64,000 nt of DNA from Arthrobacter methylotrophus (GCF_039539965.1 NZ_BAABED010000001.1:496001-560000), one strand, 5' to 3'; counted from the stretch's first letter, positions 42,305 to 50,919 are shown. A program made the numbers and translations. Notes: generated by a model from the sequence alone, not told the origin.

Positions 42305-43256
42305 ACAAGAAACACTCCCCGCCGGCGAAAGCACCGCGGAGAGCACGCTGCCGGACACCGAGGCGGCCCGGCACATCACCTCGCCGTCCCTGAAGGGAAA
42401 CCCGGACGAACTCCGGGACCTCGAAGCCGGCCTGGACAAATTGCAGTCGGATGCCCACCGCAAGGCACGTATCGACTGGGCCCGGATCATCCTCCCGATC
42501 GCGGCACTCCTGGTGCTGATCCTGGCGTGGCAGTTCTACGTCTCCCTCGGCTTGAAGCGCCGCGACCAGGTCCCCGGCCCGCTTGATGTCCTGGGCCAGT
42601 TCGGTGCCCTCTGGGCCGAAGGCAAAGCCCAAGAAGCCATCTGGACCTCACTTCAGCGCGGGGTCATCGGCTTCCTCATCAGCGTTGCCGTGGCCACGCC
42701 CGTGGGCTTGCTCCTCGCGCAGGTGCAGCCGCTGCGCCGTGCCTTCGGGCCGCTCATTTCCGGGCTCCAGGTGCTGCCGTCGGTGGCTTGGGTTCCGGCC
42801 GCCATCATCTGGTTCGGACTCTCGGACGGGACCGTGTACTTCGTTGTCCTGATGGGTGCCATCCCGTCCATCATCAACGGCTTGATTTCCGGCGTCGACC
42901 AGATCCCGCCGCAATACCGGAGCGTGGGCAAGGTCCTTGGCGCATCCCGGCTCCAGATGGCCTTGCAGATTGTGCTGCCCGCGGCCCTCCCCGGCTACCT
43001 CAGCGGACTCAAACAGGGTTGGGCTTTCTCTTGGCGTTCCCTCATGGCCGCCGAGATCATCGCGGTGGGTGGCACCATCGGCTTCGGACTCGGTTCGCTT
43101 CTGGACCAGGGACGCACCTTGTCGGACATGGCCACGGTCATGTCCGCGATCCTCGCCATCCTGTTCGTGGGCATCCTGATTGAACTTCTGGTCTTCGCCC
43201 CGATCGAACGCCGCCTCCTGCTGCGCCGTGGCCTCCTGGCGGGGAGCACGCGCTAA
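42294..43256 (+). CDS. ssuC: Sulfonate ABC transporter permease
   Basis: A 320-aa BPD-type permease. ATG 42294 lies within the end of ssuB. A 60-residue charged N-terminal tail precedes six helices; the EAA-type loop reads RSVGKVLGASRLQMALQIVLPAALPGYLSGL, and WVPAAIIWFGLSDGTVYFVV is characteristic of the SsuC/TauC group. It ends 35 bp before the LLM oxidoreductase gene. Confidence 0.93.
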   Translation: MPIEQETLPAGESTAESTLPDTEAARHITSPSLKGNPDELRDLEAGLDKLQSDAHRKARIDWARIILPIAALLVLILAWQFYVSLGLKRRDQVPGPLDVLGQFGALWAEGKAQEAIWTSLQRGVIGFLISVAVATPVGLLLAQVQPLRRAFGPLISGLQVLPSVAWVPAAIIWFGLSDGTVYFVVLMGAIPSIINGLISGVDQIPPQYRSVGKVLGASRLQMALQIVLPAALPGYLSGLKQGWAFSWRSLMAAEIIAVGGTIGFGLGSLLDQGRTLSDMATVMSAILAILFVGILIELLVFAPIERRLLLRRGLLAGSTR

Positions 43257-43291
43257 GGAATTCCCCGGACCGCCCCGTGGTTGATGCGGGC

Positions 43292-44332
43292 ATGAAACGA
43301 ATCGGTTTTCTTTCCTTCGGCCATTGGGGACCTGTCCAAGGCTCGCTGACTCGTTCGGCCGGCGACGCCTTGCTGCAAGGGATCGACCTCGCAGTCGCGG
43401 CCGAAGAGCTTGGCATCAACGGAGCCTTCTTCCGGGTGCACCATTTTGCACGCCAACAGGCCTCGCCATTCCCTCTGTTGGCCGCCATCGCTGCCCGGAC
43501 CAAGCGGATTGAAATGGGCACCGGCGTGATCGACATGCGCTACGAGAACCCCCTGTACATGGCCGAGGAAGCCGCGGCCACGGATCTCATCAGCCAAGGC
43601 AGGCTCCAGTTGGGCATCAGCCGTGGTTCACCCGAGCCGGCTCTCCACGGTGCGCGGTACTTCGGATACAAGCCGGCCGAGGGTGAGGACGACACGGCCA
43701 TGGCCCGCCGCCACACCGCCGTGTTCCGGCACGCCATCGCAGGACATGGCGTAGCCGAAGCCGATCCTTCCTTCATGGGCGGCGGCCGCGGCCTCCTGCC
43801 GATCCAGCCGTCGTCGCCCGGCCTGCCGCAGCGCATCTGGTGGGGCGCAGGCACCCGCAAGACCGCCGTCTGGGCCGCGGAACAAGGCATGAACCTCATG
43901 AGCTCTACCCTCCTGACGGAGGACACCGGAGTTCCCTTCGACCAACTCCAGGCCGAACAGATCAGCATGTTCCGCGAGGCGTGGGCAGCGGCCGGACACG
44001 ACTTCGAACCGCGCGTGTCAGTCAGCCGCAGCGTCATCCCCGTGGTGGACGCCGAGGACGAACGCTATTTCGGGCTCCGCGGGCAAGCGGAAAACCGGGA
44101 CCAAGTGGGCATGCTCGACGGCGCGTTGTCGCGATTCGGCAAGAGCTACGTCGGCGCGCCCGATGCCCTGGCGGAGGAACTCGCGCAAGATGCAGCGGTC
44201 CAGGCTGCGGACACCGTGCTGGTGACCGTCCCCAACCAACTCGGGGTGGACTACAACATCAAGCTGCTGGGCAACATTGCCACATACGTGGCTCCGGCGA
44301 TCGGCTGGAAGGCACCCACAGCGCGAGCGTAA
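43292..44332 (+). CDS. LLM-class flavin-dependent oxidoreductase
   Basis: A 346-aa luciferase-like TIM-barrel protein. ATG 43292 is favoured; a GTG at 43277 is in frame. The family pattern is visible: IGFLSFGHWG, GINGAFFRVHHFARQQASPFPLLAAIAARTKRIEMGTGVIDMRYENP, GRLQLGISRGSPEP and RIWWGAGTRKTAVWAAEQGMNL. As the last gene of the ssu operon it is a plausible FMNH2-dependent desulfonating monooxygenase, but its sequence is closer to the general bacterial-luciferase-like group than to SsuD proper, so substrate is inferred from context. Confidence 0.85.
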   Translation: MKRIGFLSFGHWGPVQGSLTRSAGDALLQGIDLAVAAEELGINGAFFRVHHFARQQASPFPLLAAIAARTKRIEMGTGVIDMRYENPLYMAEEAAATDLISQGRLQLGISRGSPEPALHGARYFGYKPAEGEDDTAMARRHTAVFRHAIAGHGVAEADPSFMGGGRGLLPIQPSSPGLPQRIWWGAGTRKTAVWAAEQGMNLMSSTLLTEDTGVPFDQLQAEQISMFREAWAAAGHDFEPRVSVSRSVIPVVDAEDERYFGLRGQAENRDQVGMLDGALSRFGKSYVGAPDALAEELAQDAAVQAADTVLVTVPNQLGVDYNIKLLGNIATYVAPAIGWKAPTARA

Positions 44333-44333
44333 T

Positions 44334-44411
44334 GTGACGCAGGGTTACCTAGCGTGAACTGGTGTTTCCGGACCTTTGAAGCATGTTACGGCCCGGCCCT
44401 ACAGTTTTTTC
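44334..44411 (+). promoter_or_regulatory. cysG promoter with tandem GTGA boxes (20-bp period)
   Basis: Box 1 GTGACGCAGGGTTACC at 44334, box 2 GTGAACTGGTGTTTCC at 44354, -35 TTGAAG at 44376-44381, 18-bp spacer, -10 TACAGT at 44400-44405, then 6 nt to ATG 44412. Box 1 starts immediately after the LLM gene stop. Confidence 0.75.
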
Positions 44412-45668
44412 ATGGCAATACAGGACATCTACCCCACGGCCCTGCGGCTGCTTGGCCGCCCGGTGCTCGTGGTGGGCGGCGGACCCGTGGCTGCGCGACG
44501 CGCCAAGGGCCTGCTCGACGCCGGTGCCCGGGTGACCGTGGTGGCTCCCGTTGCCTCCGACGCGCTCCGCGAACTCGCGGCCTCCGGGCTGCTCACCTGG
44601 GAGCCGCGCACTTACCTTTCTTCCGACGTCGACGGCGTCTGGTTCGTCCAGACGGCCACCGGCGTTGTCGCTGTTGACGCCCAAGTAGCCGCCGACGCCG
44701 AAGCGCAGCGCATCTGGTGCGTCAACGCCTCGGACCACGAATCCTCGGCTGCATGGACCCCGGCCGTCGCCGTAGTGGACGATGTCAAGATCGCCATCAA
44801 CGCCGGGGGAGACCCCCGCCGTGCCATGGCGCTGCGCGACGCCGTTGCCACCGCGCTTGTGACGGGTGACCTGCCGCTCCGCCGCCGTCGGGCCTCCGCC
44901 GGAAGCGTCGCACTCGTGGGTGGCGGTCCGGGCGATTCCGGGCTCATCACGGTCCGCGGCCGTCGCCTCCTGAGCCAGGCCGACGTCGTGGTGGCGGACC
45001 GCCTTGGACCGCGCGACTTGCTGCGGGAACTAGCGCCGGATGTCCGCGTGATCGAGGTCGGCAAGACTCCCGGCCACCACCCCGTGCCGCAACTGGAGAT
45101 CAACCGGATCCTTGTGGAGGAGGCCCTGGCTGGCCACCGCGTGGTGCGGCTCAAGGGCGGCGATCCCTATGTCCTGGGCCGCGGTGGCGAGGAAGCGGAA
45201 TTCTGCCGGCAGAACGGCGTCGAGGTTGAAGTGGTTCCCGGCGTCACGTCGGCGATTTCCGTGCCCGCGGCGGCAGGGATTCCCGTAACGCACCGCGGAC
45301 TCGCGAAGGGCTTCAGCGTGGTGACCGGCCACGAAGAACTGTCTGAGGTCCCGGCCCGTCCGGACCACACTGTGATCCTGCTCATGGGTGTCGCCAAACT
45401 TCGGGAATCCGCCGCGGCCCTCGTTTGCTCCGGAATGCCTTTGGACACTCCGGTAGGTATCGTAGAGAACGGCTATATGCCCGAACAGCGCGTCACGATC
45501 GGCACTCTGGCAACCATTGCCGAGCAAGCCGAGGCCACCGGCGTCGCGAATCCCGCAGTGATTGTGATTGGCGACGTGGTGCGTGTGAGCCCGTTCGCCC
45601 CCGCACATTTCAAGACCGCTGACTACAGCACCCTGACCCCCAACAAGCCCCGCGTCGCCACCCCCTAG
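44412..45668 (+). CDS. cysG: Siroheme synthase: precorrin-2 dehydrogenase fused to uroporphyrinogen-III C-methyltransferase
   Basis: A 418-aa fusion. Residues 1-150 form the NAD-dependent dehydrogenase part (GRPVLVVGGGPVAARRAKGLLDAGARVTVVAP, then WCVNASDHESSAAWTPAVAV). Residues 165-410 form the SUMT part with VALVGGGPGDSGLITVRG, DVVVADRLG, VRLKGGDPYVLGRGGEEAEF and VPGVTSAISVPAAAGIPVTHRG. It is shorter than enterobacterial CysG, and the linking dimerisation segment is reduced, so iron insertion may depend on the separate chelatase at 34269. The start is set by TACAGT-N6-ATG; an upstream in-frame start would overlap the promoter. Confidence 0.95.
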   Translation: MAIQDIYPTALRLLGRPVLVVGGGPVAARRAKGLLDAGARVTVVAPVASDALRELAASGLLTWEPRTYLSSDVDGVWFVQTATGVVAVDAQVAADAEAQRIWCVNASDHESSAAWTPAVAVVDDVKIAINAGGDPRRAMALRDAVATALVTGDLPLRRRRASAGSVALVGGGPGDSGLITVRGRRLLSQADVVVADRLGPRDLLRELAPDVRVIEVGKTPGHHPVPQLEINRILVEEALAGHRVVRLKGGDPYVLGRGGEEAEFCRQNGVEVEVVPGVTSAISVPAAAGIPVTHRGLAKGFSVVTGHEELSEVPARPDHTVILLMGVAKLRESAAALVCSGMPLDTPVGIVENGYMPEQRVTIGTLATIAEQAEATGVANPAVIVIGDVVRVSPFAPAHFKTADYSTLTPNKPRVATP

Positions 45669-45674
45669 CCCTCA

Positions 45675-45740
45675 CCCAACTAACTCGCAATTGTTGTCGT
45701 TATGAGCCGTCTAAACGACAACAAATGCGAGCTAGTTGGG
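45675..45740. repeat. 66-nt palindromic repeat, copy F, between cysG and fprA
   Basis: Starts CCCAACTAAC and ends GCTAGTTGGG. Inner arms ACTCGCAATTGTTGTCGTT and AACGACAACAAATGCGAG have one mismatch. It ends 26 bp before the fprA start and overlaps its likely leader. Confidence 0.95.
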
Positions 45741-45766
45741 TGGCACCGAAGAAAAGGAACACAGCC

Positions 45767-47233
45767 GTGTCATCTAGCACCACCGTAGGAACCGCCGCAC
45801 GTCCGCTGCGCGTCGCCGTCGTCGGCTCCGGCCCGGCCGGCGTCTACGCCGCGGACATCCTGACCAAGAGCGAAGCCGTCAAGAGCGGCGAGCTGACCGT
45901 CAGCATCGACCTCTTCGACCGCTACCCGGCCCCCTACGGCCTGATCCGCTACGGCGTCGCCCCTGACCACCCACGCATCAAAGGCATCGTCAACGCCCTC
46001 CACAAGGTCCTGGACCGCGGCGACATCCGCTTCTTCGGCAACGTCGACTACGGCACTGACATCTCCATCGAAGACCTGCGCACCCACTACGACGCCGTCA
46101 TCTTCGCCACCGGCGCCATCAAGGATGCGGACCTGAACATCCCCGGCATCGAGCTGGAGGGCTCCTTCGGCGGCGCGGATTTCGTCTCCTGGTATGACGG
46201 CCACCCGGACGTTCCCCGCGAATGGCCGCTCGAAGCCACCTCGGTTGCCGTGCTTGGCAACGGAAACGTGGCGCTCGACGTGGCCCGCGTCCTCTCCAAG
46301 CACGCAGATGACCTTCTGGTCACCGAAATCCCGGACAACGTCTACGCCGGACTCAAGGCGTCCCCGGTCACGGACGTGCACGTCTTCGGCCGCCGCGGTC
46401 CGGCCCAGGTGAAGTTCACCCCGCTGGAACTCCGCGAGCTGTCCCACTCCAAGGACGTGGACATCATCCTCTATGCCGAGGACTTCGAGTTCGACGAAGA
46501 GTCGGACCGCCAGATCCAGACGAACAACCAGACCAAGACCATGGTGGGTACCCTCACCAACTGGATCGCCGAGCAGCCCGAGGACCTCTCCGAGCTCAAG
46601 GCCTCCCGTCGCCTGCACCTGCACTTCCTGCACAGCCCCGTAGAAATCGTGGATTCCGCAGAGGCTCCGGGCAAGGTCGCGGCGATCAAGTTCGAGCGCA
46701 CCGAATTGGACGGCACGGGCAACGCGCGTGGTACCGGCGAGTTCATCGACTACCCGGTCGAGGCCGTCTACCGTGCCATCGGCTACTTCGGTTCTGCCCT
46801 GCCGGACGTCGAATTCGACCACCGGCGCGGGGTCGTCGCCAACGACGGCGGACGCGTCCTGGACGCTTCCGGCGAGCACGTTCCCGGTCTGTACGCCACC
46901 GGCTGGATCAAGCGCGGACCCATCGGCTTGATCGGCCACACCAAGGGCGACGCGCTGGAGACCGTCACGTACCTCTTGGAAGACCGCGAAAACCTGCCGT
47001 TCGCCCCCGCTCCCGAGGCGGACGCCGTCGTCGAGCTCCTGGACGCCCGCGGCGTGAAGTTCACCAGCTGGGAAGGCTGGCTGGCCTTGGATGCCCACGA
47101 GCTCGCTTTGGGGGCTGCCGCGTCCGACGCCGGTACCTCCCACGGCGTCGAGGTCCAGCGCGAGCGCATCAAGGTTGTGCCGCGCGAGGACATGGTGGAC
47201 ATCTCCCGCGACGGGGTCGCCGCTCAGGTCTAG
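45767..47233 (+). CDS. fprA: Ferredoxin-NADP+ reductase, adrenodoxin-reductase type (copy 1, sulfur island)
   Basis: A 488-aa FAD enzyme. GTG 45767 is preceded by AAAAGGAACACAGCC; the frame upstream is derived from repeat copy F. It shows LRVAVVGSGPAGVYAADIL (FAD), PAPYGLIRYGVAPDHP, LEATSVAVLGNGNVALDVARVL (NADPH) and GRRGPAQVKFTPLELREL, with a C-terminal GLYATGWIKRGPIGLIGHTKGDALET. Directly downstream of cysG, it is well placed to reduce ferredoxin for sulfite reductase. A close paralogue lies at 58134. Confidence 0.92.
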   Translation: MSSSTTVGTAARPLRVAVVGSGPAGVYAADILTKSEAVKSGELTVSIDLFDRYPAPYGLIRYGVAPDHPRIKGIVNALHKVLDRGDIRFFGNVDYGTDISIEDLRTHYDAVIFATGAIKDADLNIPGIELEGSFGGADFVSWYDGHPDVPREWPLEATSVAVLGNGNVALDVARVLSKHADDLLVTEIPDNVYAGLKASPVTDVHVFGRRGPAQVKFTPLELRELSHSKDVDIILYAEDFEFDEESDRQIQTNNQTKTMVGTLTNWIAEQPEDLSELKASRRLHLHFLHSPVEIVDSAEAPGKVAAIKFERTELDGTGNARGTGEFIDYPVEAVYRAIGYFGSALPDVEFDHRRGVVANDGGRVLDASGEHVPGLYATGWIKRGPIGLIGHTKGDALETVTYLLEDRENLPFAPAPEADAVVELLDARGVKFTSWEGWLALDAHELALGAAASDAGTSHGVEVQRERIKVVPREDMVDISRDGVAAQV

Positions 47234-47254
47234 GGCTACAAGGCGAGGCCCAGG

Positions 47255-47320
47255 CAACGCGAGGTCACTTGGAGCCCATCCGGAGCATCGGAATGGGCGC
47301 TAAGTGACCCCGCGTTGTTT
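47255..47320 (+). terminator. Long palindromic hairpin after fprA
   Basis: CAACGCGAGGTCACTT at 47255 pairs with AAGTGACCCCGCGTTG ending at 47317; the arms extend inward through GGAGCCCAT and ATGGGCGCT with few mismatches. TTT follows. It may be a terminator or the only local copy of another palindrome family. Confidence 0.6.
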
Positions 47321-47533
47321 GGTATCAGGGTCAGTTCCCGAGGGGCTTCGCTCCGTCGTGGGGGTGGAAAATATGCGTCCCGGGAACCTGGGGCGGTCAG
47401 CCTTCTGGTGCTGTGGAGCGGTATGCGGGCAGACTTGGTAAGTGTGTTTCGGTTGTCCCCGATACGTCTATGGTGCCCGTGAGCCTGTGGGTTAGTTTGG
47501 TGGTGGAGGGCACAGTTTTTTGTCCGCGGGATC
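47321..47533 (+). other. Noncoding left end of the IS110 remnant (possible bridge-RNA region)
   Basis: This noncoding stretch of about 210 bp immediately precedes the IS110 transposase reading frame. In IS110-group elements the guide (bridge) RNA is known to be encoded in the noncoding end upstream of the transposase. Whether these bases include it cannot be decided from one copy; the exact left boundary is not visible because the family lacks terminal inverted repeats. Confidence 0.3.
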
Positions 47534-48657
47534 GTGGATTGTTGCCTTTTGAGCACGAATGTCAGATTTGTTGTATATACGCCCTCCCCGGAACACCCGC
47601 GCTGCGCGGGTGTCGATGTGTCGAAGAAGGACGCGAAGGTCTGCGTCCGTGTCCAAGGCCGCGGGAACCGGCCGACCACGTCCACCGTCACGACCTGGGC
47701 CGCGATGACCGGACAGATCCTGGACCTGAAGGAACACCTGCTCAACGAGCGTGTGACTCTGGTCGTGATGGAAGCGACCAGCGATTACTGGCGCCCGTTT
47801 TTCTATCTTCTTGAGGAGGACGGGCTGGAGGTCATCCTGGTCAACGCCCGCGACGCCAGGAACGTTCCGGGCCGCAAAACCGATGTCTCCGACGCTGCGT
47901 GGCTGGCTGATCTGGGCGCTCACGGGCTGGTGAGGGCCTCCTTCGTGCCACCGCCGCCGATCCGTGAGCTGCGGGACCTGACCTGGGCGCGGACCGTCAT
48001 CACCCGGGAGCGCACCCGGGAAGTGCAGCGGCTCGAGAAACTCCTCGAGGATGCGTGCATCAAGCTCTCCTCGGTGGCTACGGACATCACGGGCGGATGC
48101 GTGCGAAGATCCCCGAGCTCACCGATGCGCTGACCGGACGGTTCCTTGACCATCACCGCTACATGGCCGCCCTGTATCTGCACCGGATCGACGCCCACAC
48201 CACCGACATCAACGACCTCAGTGCCAGGATCGAGGAGGCGATGGAACCCTTTCGCGACGCCCGGGAACTCCTGATCAGCATCCCGGGATTCAGCACCACC
48301 GTGGCCGAGGTCTTCATCGCCGAAACCGGGGCCGACATGAGCGTCTTCCCGACACCTCAACAGCTGGCATCCTGGGCAGGCACGTCCCCGGGAGCCAACG
48401 AGTCCGCCGGCAGGGTCAAGTCCGCCAAATACCGGCGCATCGCGTCCCGGCGCGGACCCGTCAAAGCACTCGTCGCCGTCGAACACGCCATGCTCACCAC
48501 CGTCTGGCACATGCTCACCACCGGCGAACTCTACCGGGACCCGGGAGCCGACTACTTCACCCGACGCACACCCTCCAGGACCAAGGCCCACGCGATCGGA
48601 CAACTCGAATCCCTGGGCTACAAAGTCACCATCGAACCACTCACGGCAACCCGATAG
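47534..48657 (+). pseudogene. IS110-family transposase, inactivated by internal deletion and frameshift
   Basis: Two frames together carry an IS110 transposase. The first (to about 48095) holds the RuvC-like DEDD domain: CAGVDVSKKDAKVCV, VVMEATSDYWRPFFY, VNARDARNVPGRKTDVSDAAWLADL. The second (from about 48096 to 48657) holds the C-terminal domain with LISIPGFSTTVAEVFIAETG, FPTPQQLASWAGTSPGANESAGRVKS and the family Ser region. At 48091-48097 the sequence jumps from DITG to GRMRAKIPEL, losing the roughly 25 codons normally between these blocks and changing frame. The single protein cannot be made, so the element is dead unless helped in trans. It splits the sulfur island from the MBL-rhodanese gene. 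Confidence 0.9.
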
Positions 48658-48744
48658 ATGCCGGCCCGAACAAGCTGCCCTGTTCCCCAGCCACAATCGC
48701 CGCTAACTATGGAGCCAACCTCATTTTCATGTCAGACTCTCCGC

Positions 48745-50121
48745 ATGGACGTCGTCGTCGTCGAAACGACCCAATTGGGGGACCGCAGCTACCTCGTTCA
48801 TGACGGTACGGTGGCGCTCGCGATCGACCCCCAGCGCGATACCGACCGCGTCGAAACGGCCGCTCGCAGCGCGGGGGTGGCGATCACGCACGTCGCGGAA
48901 ACCCACCTCCACAATGACTACGTCACGGGTGGCCTTGTCCTCGCGCGGGACCACCACGCCGTGTACCTCGTAAACGCCGCAGACAACGTGGCGTTTGACC
49001 GTAAGCCCGTTGTTCCAGGGCAGACGTTCAAGGTGGGCAGGCTTTCCGTGAAGGCAGTGGCTACTCCCGGCCATACACACACGCATCTGGCCTATGTCGT
49101 TTCGGATCCCGACGCAGGCACAGGCATCCGGCAAGCGGTGTTTTCCGGTGGAAGCCTGCTCTACGGTTCGGTGGGACGCACGGACTTGATCGCCCCGGAA
49201 GACACTGCCGGACTGGCTCATGACCAGTATGCGTCCGTTCGGCGGCTGGTGGCTGAAGCAGCGCCGGAAGCGGTCCTGTATCCCACCCATGGCTTTGGTT
49301 CGTTCTGCTCCATCGGCCCCGCGAGCAGGGTCCCCGCTTCGACCATCGGCGAGCAGGCCGCCACCAACCACGCCCTGACAGACCCTGACGAAGACCACTT
49401 CGTCAGGCACCTCCTGGCCAATATCACGGCCTATCCGAGCTACTACGCACACATGAGCCCGCTCAACGCCCTCGGCCCAGGCCCCGCGATGCTCGAGGTG
49501 CCGAAATCGGTGGAATCCGCGGAACTGGAGCGCAGGCTCGAGGCCGGAGAATGGGTGGTGGACCTGCGCCGCCGCGTGGCGTTCGCCGCCAGCCACCTGC
49601 GGGGGAGCGTGGCTTTTGAATACGGGACAGGATCGAGCTTCACGAGCTATCTCGGCTGGGTCCTGCCATGGAACAGGCCGCTGACCTTGCTGGGAGCCCA
49701 CGACGACGTCCAAAACGCCGTCCGCGACCTCGCCAGGATCGGAATCGACTCCCCGGATGCCGCCGTCGGTGAAGATCCCGGGGCCCTCGCGCCAGGCACC
49801 CCCTTGGTGCATTACCCAGTTGCCGACTGGGCGGGATTGGTACAAAACCGAACCTCGGATGAAACAGTGCTGGACGTGCGCCGTACCGAGGAATTTGCCG
49901 CCTCCCATGTGTCGGGGGCAGTGAACGTTCCGCTTCATGAGCTTTTGCTCCGGCTGGACGAGGTGCCGGATGTGCGGACTTGGGTGCATTGCACCTCTGG
50001 ATACCGTGCCGCCGTCGCCGCGAGCCTCCTGCACCGGGTCGGCCGCGACGTGGTGCTTATCGACGGACACTTCGGCGAGGCGGCGGGCGCCGGCGTCGAA
50101 CTCACAAGCAATCCCGGCTAA
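48745..50121 (+). CDS. MBL-fold hydrolase with rhodanese domains (persulfide-dioxygenase-like)
   Basis: A 458-aa protein. The metallo-beta-lactamase part (1-230) has THLHNDYVTGG (H54, H56, D58), TPGHTHTHLAYVV and YPTHGFGSFC, matching the ETHE1/BaeB glyoxalase-II-like group that oxidises persulfide. Two rhodanese-like domains follow: one without a Cys (about 275-345) and a C-terminal one with the active-site loop HCTSGYRA (C416). The ATG at 48745 has CAGACT 6 nt upstream, a weak leaderless-type -10. It probably detoxifies sulfide-derived persulfides, a role that fits a locus next to sulfur assimilation before the IS insertion. Confidence 0.88.
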   Translation: MDVVVVETTQLGDRSYLVHDGTVALAIDPQRDTDRVETAARSAGVAITHVAETHLHNDYVTGGLVLARDHHAVYLVNAADNVAFDRKPVVPGQTFKVGRLSVKAVATPGHTHTHLAYVVSDPDAGTGIRQAVFSGGSLLYGSVGRTDLIAPEDTAGLAHDQYASVRRLVAEAAPEAVLYPTHGFGSFCSIGPASRVPASTIGEQAATNHALTDPDEDHFVRHLLANITAYPSYYAHMSPLNALGPGPAMLEVPKSVESAELERRLEAGEWVVDLRRRVAFAASHLRGSVAFEYGTGSSFTSYLGWVLPWNRPLTLLGAHDDVQNAVRDLARIGIDSPDAAVGEDPGALAPGTPLVHYPVADWAGLVQNRTSDETVLDVRRTEEFAASHVSGAVNVPLHELLLRLDEVPDVRTWVHCTSGYRAAVAASLLHRVGRDVVLIDGHFGEAAGAGVELTSNPG

Positions 50122-50127
50122 CGCCCG

Positions 50128-50220
50128 ACGCTCGCTCACTTATGGGGTGTTTCCCGCGGACCCTCGCTCACCTGAAGTGAGCGAGGGTCCGCGGTTTTGG
50201 GCGAATAGCTGAGCGGGCGT
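50128..50220. repeat. 32-bp-period repeat array, locus 3 (two direct plus two inverted units)
   Basis: ACGCTCGCTCAC at 50128 and ACCCTCGCTCAC at 50160 (32 bp apart) are followed by inverted GTGAGCGAGGGT at 50177 and CTGAGCGGGCGT at 50209 (32 bp apart). The layout equals that of locus 2. It lies between a plus-strand and a minus-strand gene. Confidence 0.9.
50154..50198 (+). terminator. Intrinsic terminator made by inner units of the 32-bp array
   Basis: CCGCGGACCCTCGCTCAC (50154-50171) pairs perfectly over 18 bp with GTGAGCGAGGGTCCGCGG (50177-50194), with a 5-nt loop and TTTT. It would end the MBL-rhodanese transcript and could also act on the converging GntR gene. Confidence 0.8.
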
Positions 50221-50238
50221 TGGGGAGAAGGGGGCGTA

Positions 50239-50919
50239 TTAGCTGGTGAGCCAGTCCGCTGCGAAGTCCAGGTTGCGGTAGACGCTTGCGACGGCGGCAG
50301 CCTCGTCGCGCGCCTCGATGGCGTCGGCGAGCTCGTCGTGGCCTTCGTGGGGGGTGCCGTTGAAGCCGGACCTGCGCTGCTGGCGAAGGAGATCGTCATG
50401 GAAGACCCCGCCGAAGGATACGTACAACTCGTGCAGCAAAGGGTTGCCGGACGCCAGCGCCACCCGTTCGTGGAAGTCCCAGTCCGCTCGGGCCCACGCG
50501 GGGTAGTCGGCCGCGAGCCATGCGTCGTTGCGTTCCTGGAGAAGGGCCCGCATGCCGGCGATATCGTCGGCCGTAGCGTGCTTCGTGGCCAGTCGGGCGG
50601 CCTGGGTGTCGAGCCCCACGCGGACCTCGACCACGTGCTCCTGCGTGTGTTCCTTGTACATCCGCTGCGCCGCGCCGAAGATCTCGCTGGTGGCCCGGAC
50701 ATACGTTCCGTCACCGCGCCGAACCTCAAGCATTCCGCTGTGTGCCAAGGCCTTGATGGCTTCGCGCAGGGTGCCGCGCGAGACTCCGAGCGACGCCATG
50801 AGTTCCGGCTCGGCCGGAATCTTCTCCTGCAGCGGCCACTCTCCGGACTGGATCATGCCCCGCAGTTGCCCGGTGACTTCCTCGGCCAGGGCGGGACGGT
50901 GCGAAGGCGTCAGGCTCAT
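50239..50919 (-). CDS. GntR/FadR-family transcriptional regulator
   Basis: A 226-aa protein. The winged helix (about 10-75) reads LAEEVTGQLRGMIQSGEW, IPAEPELMASLGVSRGTLREAIKAL and VRRGDGTYVR. A FadR-type all-helical effector domain (FCD) follows with DTQAARLATKHATADD, RADWDFHERVALASGNPLLHEL and the late ELADAIEARDEAAA. Its ATG overlaps the stop of the MFS gene (ATGA), so the two are co-transcribed, and it presumably controls that transporter in response to its substrate. Confidence 0.92.
   Translation of the reverse strand: MSLTPSHRPALAEEVTGQLRGMIQSGEWPLQEKIPAEPELMASLGVSRGTLREAIKALAHSGMLEVRRGDGTYVRATSEIFGAAQRMYKEHTQEHVVEVRVGLDTQAARLATKHATADDIAGMRALLQERNDAWLAADYPAWARADWDFHERVALASGNPLLHELYVSFGGVFHDDLLRQQRRSGFNGTPHEGHDELADAIEARDEAAAVASVYRNLDFAADWLTS

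Noticed and set aside
45725..45766. N-terminal extension of fprA from 45725
   Set aside because: Encoded by the end of repeat copy F; GTG 45767 has a good ribosome site and aligns with the paralogue.
47534..48657. Programmed frameshift joining the two IS110 halves
   Set aside because: No slippery site is seen and a block of conserved residues is missing at the junction, so a deletion explains it better.
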